A stretch of DNA of 62,000 nt from Adiantum capillus-veneris (taxonomy: Eukaryota > Streptophyta > Polypodiopsida > Polypodiales > Pteridaceae): contig CM043942.1 in NCBI GenBank assembly GCA_014529385.2, positions 61,791,184 through 61,853,183 on the forward strand, written 5' to 3'. The stretch's first letter is position 1. Each line of letters begins with the position of its first letter. The position numbers and the translations under genes are program-made. This document shows positions 56,741-62,000 of the stretch, in pieces. The notes below the pieces were generated by a model. The model was not told the DNA's origin and did not search any database. It saw only the letters and a list, made by a program, of their open reading frames with translations.

Positions 56741-57485
56741 TCAGCAGAGAGCAATTGGGATCTGATTTTTTTTGTTGTTTTTGGACAGTTGTGTTCTCTG
56801 TGCCCATATAAGTCTATCCCTCAAATTTTATGAAGTTTGGACTTATTTTGACCTTGGACTCCAGCACTTCACAAATTTCACTTTTCTATGGCAATTCACA
56901 ACTCAAATGCACTTAAAGTGATGCAAATTTGATGACACTTCATCTTAAGCTTGTGAATATTAGTTGTACCGCATGACACAATCAATTTACCCTAGGCTAG
57001 TGGTTATATATCTTCTTGGCCTCTTTAGGTTCACTTAGTGTTTTCTTATGACAATCACCTGTTTCTTTTTGTTGGTTTTGGTCGCAATTTTTATGTTTTC
57101 TCAAGCGTTGGATCATAAATTCCAATGTCTACTCTTTTCACCCCCTTAAAGAGTATATGGTGTGGGTTTTGCTTTCAAGGCAAGCAAACAACCTTATTGT
57201 TTCTTCTTTTTGTTTGTTTTGCGTTTTTACAACGTTTTTCTACACTATTTCTACACAACCATAACAAGCACTCAAAACCATAAAACCATAGCTCCACATT
57301 ATCCTACTTAACTAAATCTAACTAGTCACAGACCCTCGGCAAGACACAGGCTTCCTGGCTATCCACTAGACCTCAGGATACCCTATCCTGGATCTTGTTC
57401 TAAAAGTTTAAGCTCTCTCTAGTCAAAACTAAAGTAAGCTAACCATCACACGAGTGACGTAGATCTCCCTACTTAAGGTCTTGTG

Positions 57486-57503
57486 TCCCCGGCAGCGGCG
57501 CCA
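57486..57503 (-). promoter_or_regulatory. Primer binding site, tRNA-Asp type
   Basis: Plus strand TCCCCGGCAGCGGCGCCA; the element strand starts TGGCGCCGCTGCCGGGGA one base inside the 5' LTR. It matches the 3' end of plant tRNA-Asp (TCCCCGGCAACGGCGCCA) with one difference. Athila-type and related elements use this tRNA. Confidence 0.9.
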
Positions 57504-57504
57504 A

Positions 57505-58423
57505 TGTTTTAGGGCAAACTAATTCCCTGTTCATGCTCACAAGCACGACACCGACATCATACTTATCATTCGATGACACGACTAAACCGTAGGTGCAGAG
57601 AGGCAATCTCGTTAGCTTGTCAGGCTGAGACCAACCTACACATACGCACTTCTATGATGCATCAATTAATAACCCTTGTTGACTGCAACCCACTCTATCC
57701 CTAAACGCTCACAACACCGTTTACACATCAAATGAACTCCGAATCACATCAAACTTGCTAGGCACCATCCTCTCAATAGGATATACTTACCTATAAGTCT
57801 AATCTCACCAGATTTTAACCCTAGTTAACTCGAATACAATCGCGATAGATTGATAGTTCATAATCTAAAAGTGTGCTAAACCTAAGTCTATGAGTATCTA
57901 TGTGTAGCTAATCTCTCACTCATTCCATAAAGTACTTGATTGTTGAAAACAGACACTGTTTGTGCTACTTACAAGCAAAACAAGCTCGAGGAAGGATCGC
58001 TCGCGAACAGCTCGAAAATGTGAATGCGTGGCATGGGCGCATAGCTCTCGGAGAGGCTACGTGATGGTGTGGTCGCGTCGTGAATCCGGTGAGGGAGATG
58101 AGCGTAGCAAAGAGGATAAGACACACACACACTCTCTCTCTCTCAGACTCATACGACACAGGATTAATTATTCAAATGTTATTTGAAAAATGGTTCTAAG
58201 GTGACTTTTATACTTTAGTCACCTTAGCTCCAAAATGTACATGAGGTTCTATTCATCATAATTACAAAGTGGAAACACATCTGGGTTACGACTGACTGAT
58301 TAATCTTTACATAACCCAGACAAGTGGATCAAAATGATAAGACGTCTTTGACATAAAAATGGGAATTTGATAGGCTTTACAAGGTGGGCGCATTACAACA
58401 GTTGGACAAGTTGGGCCCCAACA
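57505..58423 (-). repeat. Giant gypsy 5' LTR (919 bp)
   Basis: TG at the low end (tgttttagggcaaac) and CA at the high end (ggccccaaca). Matches 32565-33492. It contains a CA/CT microsatellite near 58121-58143 and a decayed copy of the 16-bp palindrome at 57835-57850 (tacaatcgcgatagat). Confidence 0.93.
58205..58213 (-). promoter_or_regulatory. TATA box in the 5' LTR
   Basis: cttttatac on plus (GTATAAAAG on the element strand), centred in an inverted repeat aaggtgac ... gtcacctt. This would start the genomic RNA about 30 bp to the left. Confidence 0.6.
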
Positions 58424-58428
58424 CATAC
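58424..58428. repeat. Target-site duplication of the giant element (right, catac)
   Basis: Exact copy of 32560-32564. Confidence 0.9.
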
Positions 58429-58568
58429 ATCACTCTCAGCTAAGCTCATAAGCTTTGATTGCATTCTCACAAAGCTTTCAAGCTTTCTTGATCTCTCCAC
58501 CACCAAGAGCGAGCAAGCTATTTTCTTGACGCTCTCAAAGCTATCGTGCTCCCCGCGATCGCCAAGCC

Positions 58569-58583
58569 GTACCTCTGATACCA
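58569..58583 (-). promoter_or_regulatory. Copia B primer binding site, initiator tRNA-Met
   Basis: Plus gtacctctgatacca, element strand TGGTATCAGAGGTAC, two bases from the 5' LTR. The first eleven bases are the standard copia site for initiator tRNA-Met. Confidence 0.92.
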
Positions 58584-58585
58584 AT

Positions 58586-58800
58586 TGTGAGTGAGTGAAT
58601 GTGGTGCATGTTCGGAGAGCAAGAAGGGGAGAGAGAGAACACAAGATGTGGGTGGTTTAGCTTAACAGTATGTGTGTGAGAGAGCCCCTTATTCTTCTAT
58701 CTAGTAAAGAATAAAGTGTGTACAAGTGATGGGCGATCGGACATCTCTCTCTGACGTGTCTGTCGATAGAGGTAAGAGGCACACCGCCTTTACCCCAACA
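58586..58800 (-). repeat. Copia B 5' LTR (215 bp)
   Basis: tgtgagtgagtgaatg to ttaccccaaca. Partner of 15677-15871; the flank attct follows at 58801-58805. Confidence 0.92.
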
Positions 58801-59022
58801 ATTCTCATCAAAGTGGGCAATATGTGTTAAGTTAGGTTTTTTATCCATCTATGTTTATTTGCAAGAGAAATGCAAAAAATACCTCTGATTTTAGCATTGC
58901 CAAATGCAATTTTAATAATTTTTTTCAAAATGTTTTTCAACCAAATATTTTCATTGAGGGGGATGTTTTTGTAACATTGAGTGATTTTAGCAAAAAAATG
59001 ATAAAAAATTTGTTTGGGAAGG
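58801..59022 (-). pseudogene. Penelope-like element reverse transcriptase, N-terminal part
   Basis: On the minus strand: LPKQIFYHFFAKITQCYKNI then PLNENIWLKNILKKIIKIAF and GIFCISLANKHRWIKN. This matches the first RT block of Penelope-like elements, which has an Asp-Ile/Leu-x-x-C/LYT-x-IP line followed by an LK-x-x-I-x-x-AF helix. The first catalytic Asp is lost. It continues across copia B at 15676, where LGIPMG follows. Upstream sequence is replaced by an LTR-like segment at about 59023. Confidence 0.75.
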
Positions 59023-59624
59023 TTGAGTGTCACTGTGCACTCCTTGCCGCACTGTCGAAGCAAGGGACTTGCCGATACACCGTGTGCGAGCCACAAATGG
59101 CTCCAAGCACACAACAAGACTAATCTACCAAGCTCAAAAGAGGGCAATGGTGTGTCACTCACCGCTCTATGCTCCTACCGTGGAGGATTCCTCGCCGCGA
59201 TGAAGAAGAAGCTGCAGTCGTGCCGCGCTCAACCGCTTCTCCACCGTCGTGCCTTCGTAATGCTTGATCGCACACACACTCTCCCTCTCTCTCTCTCTCT
59301 CTCATACACACACACGCGAGGAGGTGAAGAAGAAGAAGATGGAGATGGAGATGGAGCAAGAGCACTCTTCTATTGCACAAATGAGAGAATGAGTGAATTT
59401 TAGGTTTAGTTGGCTTTTATATGAGCTCATCCCATTCACACTTGGGCACCCATGCTTAGCCAACTAATCCCTTGAATGTCCCAGTTAGAGTGCGCCTCTC
59501 ATCGGCGATCACTCTTACCCTTTTCCTATTGGTCCGACAAGCCCGGTACCTGACTCTACCAAATACATAATACACGTCCGTCGTAGGTGATGGGGTGTCC
59601 GTGAGCCGTGAGGGTTAACATGCC
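59023..59624 (-). mobile_element. Probable 3' LTR of another minus-strand LTR element
   Basis: The segment from tgagtgtcactgtg to gtgagggttaaca has TG/CA ends and is followed by a pyrimidine tract (tgccccccttcctg), which is a polypurine tract on the minus strand. It has a minus-strand TATA box (CATATAAAAG at 59416-59425) and a CT/CA microsatellite between, the same plan as the giant element's LTR. The second LTR lies outside the window, so this is inference. Confidence 0.5.
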
Positions 59625-60992
59625 CCCCTTCCTGATGTAGATTCCGTCCTCGGAAGCTATTGAGTTGAAGCTCATTCGTCGAGGTGGAAGAGCATTTGAG
59701 ATGATTGTCCTTAGCCTTCTTCAGTCACTGCAAAATCAAACAACATTGGCACAGTAATTGCATTCTCATAAGTGATTAAAAAGCATATGCAGTTTTAGGT
59801 AGACAAATTGATTGGTAAAAGAATTTCAAACAATTTGTCAGCAATGAACATTAAATTGCAATGTAATCAAATGCATAAACAGATGTAAAGGTAAAAAATT
59901 AAACAAGTCTGGGGTCGCTAATTTGACGATCGAAAGGCACTAGAGATCGAATATTAATACCATGGGTAAGCTTCCTAATTTTCTAGGTCAATTAAGTTGT
60001 TTAATCACGAGAGCCAAGTATTCATGTTCGAGGGCTGACTAGAGGTTATATCTAGAAGACCTTGTAGTTAAGCTACCATAAAAGGAATTTCTCATGAAAT
60101 CATCGCCAGACTGATTACTTTTTCTTTGACCCCCCAAAGTCTTTTCACAGTGATTCAATTTTGATGTGTGTGCTTATTTTGTATGCCTTGGGTTTTTTGC
60201 TTTTCAAGTAAAAGCGCCCATACTGGGAACCTCTAGGGCTCTAGTACCATAGGCAATACATGTGAGTGAAGTACCAAATCAAGCTGAGATTTCTCTTCCA
60301 GCTTAAGATTTTACAGTGTGACACTTTGATTTTTTGTTTGTTCATTTTCAGCATTTTAATTTTGTAACTTTGGGGGGTCATATAACACTGATACACCTCC
60401 CCAGGCTCATCACACTAGTAAACTCCCTTTATAATACTTAAGCTAAAGGTCAATATGGTTAAGCCCACTAGAAAGCCCTAGTACATTTCACACAATGCTG
60501 CCTAAATCGGATTAAGAACCTAAGTAACCATTAATTATTAGGAAGGCATTCTCCATGGTATTAAGAGAAGATTTCTAACACCTAACTTGGTCAAACTAGT
60601 TTTTCGGACTGCTTGATTTTTAAACCTAGACAAGTGATTATGACAAAAAATTACATTGAATTAAATGTTTGATACTAAGCAAATGCGGTGAATATTAGGC
60701 TACCAATCACAATTAAAGCTGACAATCATAGATGCAAAAAAGATAAGGGGCAATGCTAATGGACAAGAAACACCTGTTTGTGTTGATGGTCGCGCTTGAT
60801 TTGAAGAGTGAGTCGAGATAAAGATTCCCTGAAGGTCCAAATCCTACCAATAGCAACACGCTCCTGTACACACTAGGAAACAAAAGGAATACCTCCAGGA
60901 GGCACATTAGTGGAAAAAGGTACTAACACTTATTGAACACAACAAAAAACATAAGGAACCCTAACCTAATTATTTGCACTCCCCCTAAAGAG
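59625..60992. other. Non-coding internal region of the element starting at 59023
   Basis: Begins with the pyrimidine tract tgccccccttcctgatgtag and then AT-rich sequence with no domain in any frame. It may be the 3' untranslated part of that element. Nothing else recognised. Confidence 0.4.
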
Positions 60993-61558
60993 TCAAGGGA
61001 ATAGAATATTGTAGAGGTTGGGGGGAAACCCTAAGGCTAAACCCCTATCCTCGTCGTCGAGATAAACAAAGTCATCATCCATGAGACCATATGTGCCATC
61101 CGTGTAGTCGTGTAAATTATCTTCTTCATCATAGGTGCCCATGTTTACTAAGAAGGTCACTAGAAGCCTATAGTCATCTTGGTCAAAAGGGTAGGCTTGT
61201 GCAATGGGAGAAACGCTCTCTGCTAAGTATGGATCAGACATGGTCAAGAGACGTATCAGCCATTGTAACTCCTCAAAATTCCTCTCACATGCTAGCGTAC
61301 CTATCAAATCCCATTCACATGCAAGCACTGGAAAGACCATGTGAAATATTTGTGAAAAGTAACCAAGGCAGGAGTGGATGACATGGTCAAGAGACGTATC
61401 AGCCATTCTAACTCCTCAAAATTCCTCTCACATGCTAGCGTACCTATCAAATCCCATTCACATGCAAGCACTGGAAAGACCATGTGAAATATTTGTGAAA
61501 AGTAACGAGGGTACCTCTCACCCAAGGCAGGAGTGGATGACTCTAGCGTACTAGCCAT
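60993..61558 (-). CDS. Hypothetical protein ORF, broken by a 143-bp duplication
   Basis: On the minus strand the ORF would start MASTLESSTPALGE (ATG at 61558), after a splice-acceptor-like gtacag. It runs through YFSQIFHMVFPVLACEWDLI, then RNFEELEWLIRLLTMS, and ends with an acidic tail (YDEEDNLHDYTDGTYG, FVYLDDEDRGLAL) at 60993. A 143-bp tandem duplication inside it shifts the frame, so only the pre-duplication version would read through. A minus-strand TATA box (TATATAAAG near 61690-61700) lies upstream. No family is recognised; it could be a small host gene or part of an LTR element. Confidence 0.4.
61237..61522. repeat. 143-bp tandem duplication
   Basis: gacatggtcaagagacgtat at 61237 recurs at 61380, and the copies are nearly identical up to gtgaaatatttgtgaaaagtaac. 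143 is not a multiple of three, so the duplication changes the reading frame of the ORF it lies in. Confidence 0.95.
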
Positions 61559-62000
61559 ATCTGTACACGCAAATAGATGATGGTTAGAGTGCAAATATTA
61601 CAAGGGTCGTGTTCTTGTGCATAATTTGTTTTTATGATTTGTGTTATGGCTCTTGCTCTTTTACTTTTTTAACTTTGTTTTTGTGAGTATAAGGCTTTAT
61701 ATATACATTCCCTAAGATCGGAGATTAAGAAGTCAGGGAGAAAGGTTGAGAGGGAAGCAAGTGAATGATGGATGTCCACAAACACTCCCCCCTTCCTTGG
61801 GTAGATCATACCGTTTGAAATGAGCTTGTCACCCTTTGAAACCAATTGTTCCAGTTGGTAATAGGTCAGGATTTTTGCTAGTAGTTTTCTATTACCCTAG
61901 GTGCCTCGTCAAGTTGCAAGGGTGGTAAGGTACTCTCCCAGGATCGAACTTGAAGTGGTTCATCAGGTGATTCTTGAACACTGGGAGGTGTGGATTCTTT
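61559..62000. other. Right end of window, possible LTR edge
   Basis: Contains a minus-strand TATA box near 61690-61700 and, at 61783-61800, caaacactccccccttcc. This is an LTR-end plus polypurine-tract pattern like those at 33490 and 59620, so another minus-strand LTR may end at 61786. Nothing else recognised. Confidence 0.35.

Larger units (their letters stand above)
55849..57485 (-). promoter_or_regulatory. 5' leader of the giant element
   Basis: 1.6 kb without a coding frame between the primer site and gag. It contains weak tandem units of about 298 bp marked by the 16-bp palindrome and by agtctatcc-ttaagttttatgaagtttggac (near 56213 and again near 56810, twice the unit length apart). A leader this long suggests RNA structure, packaging or regulatory sites. 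Confidence 0.7.
32565..58423 (-). mobile_element. Giant Ty3/gypsy LTR retrotransposon, 25.9 kb
   Basis: Defined by two LTRs (57505-58423 as 5', 32565-33492 as 3'), an exact catac target-site duplication, a primer site and a polypurine tract at the expected places. Minus-strand order: LTR, primer site, leader with palindromes, gag, protease, RT-RNase H, integrase, a protease-like segment, a 9-kb low-coding region with microsatellites and a MITE, palindromes again, a long coiled-coil ORF, polypurine tract, LTR. Typical Ty3/gypsy elements are 5-12 kb; Tat/Ogre and Athila relatives reach 25 kb and carry extra ORFs. Part of the length (about 38-47 kb) may be later insertions. LTRs differ visibly, so it is old. 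Confidence 0.9.
15677..58800 (-). mobile_element. Copia B: small Ty1/copia element, split by two later insertions
   Basis: Both LTRs start TGTGAG and end CCCCAACA and share the flank attct. On the minus strand the 5' LTR is 58586-58800, the primer site 58569-58583 and the 3' LTR 15677-15871. The internal region survives in three pieces: 58429-58585, 30421-32559 and 15872-16520. Removing the insertions leaves an element of about 3.4 kb. It has a gag zinc knuckle and protease remnant but no visible integrase, reverse transcriptase or RNase H, where a full copia element is about 5 kb. Copia A lacks the same part, so this is probably a family defined by internal deletion and moved by another element's enzymes. 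Confidence 0.85.

Noticed and set aside
57486-57503. Possible tRNA-Asp gene end
   Set aside because: Only the last 18 bases of the tRNA match, next to an LTR; there is no cloverleaf upstream. It is a primer binding site.

Overview
This window looks like intergenic heterochromatin from a large plant nuclear genome. It is AT-rich, full of (CT/GA)n, (CA)n and poly-G tracts, and made almost entirely of nested transposable elements. Nothing looks bacterial, viral or organellar. A Penelope-like reverse transcriptase fragment, rare in flowering plants, together with Ty3/gypsy pol sequences of a type I associate with ferns, lycophytes, bryophytes or gymnosperms, suggests a non-flowering plant, perhaps a fern. 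That is an inference. I see no intact host gene; the best candidate is a short, internally duplicated minus-strand ORF near 61 kb.

Layout. 1-5483 is unclassified non-coding DNA with two local tandem duplications. 5484-7744 is a block copied almost unchanged at 12945-15230. About 7171-12170 is a broken minus-strand Ty1/copia relic (copia A) interrupted by an unclassified 2.7-kb insert, followed by a Ty3/gypsy RNase H fragment. From 15231 to 59022 there is one nest of insertions. A Penelope-like element (minus strand) was split by a small copia element (copia B, 15677-58800, target-site duplication attct). Copia B was then hit twice: by a hAT DNA transposon (16529-30412, 8-bp duplication gtcttgct) and by a very large Ty3/gypsy element (32565-58423, 25.9 kb, duplication catac). 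The hAT element was itself hit by a 5.7-kb chromovirus (18958-24636). A further LTR-type element starts near 59023.

The hAT element is the most unusual unit. Besides a decayed minus-strand transposase (BED finger, DUF659-like region, hAT dimerisation domain) it carries two plus-strand genes that are not transposition genes: a protein kinase-like gene, with a TATA box and a likely 5'-UTR intron filled with 85-bp tandem repeats, and a gene ending in a RING-like finger. The transposase side mirrors this with a TATA box and 154-bp tandem repeats upstream of its start.

The giant gypsy element has a tRNA-Asp-type primer site, gag with two zinc knuckles, protease, RT-RNase H and integrase. It also has an aspartic-protease-like segment in frame after integrase and a long coiled-coil ORF after pol. 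The 16-bp perfect palindrome GTCTATCGCGATAGAC recurs both in its 5' leader and between pol and the 3' ORF, with a decayed copy in each LTR. All coding regions recognised as element genes carry stops or frameshifts, so every element here appears dead.
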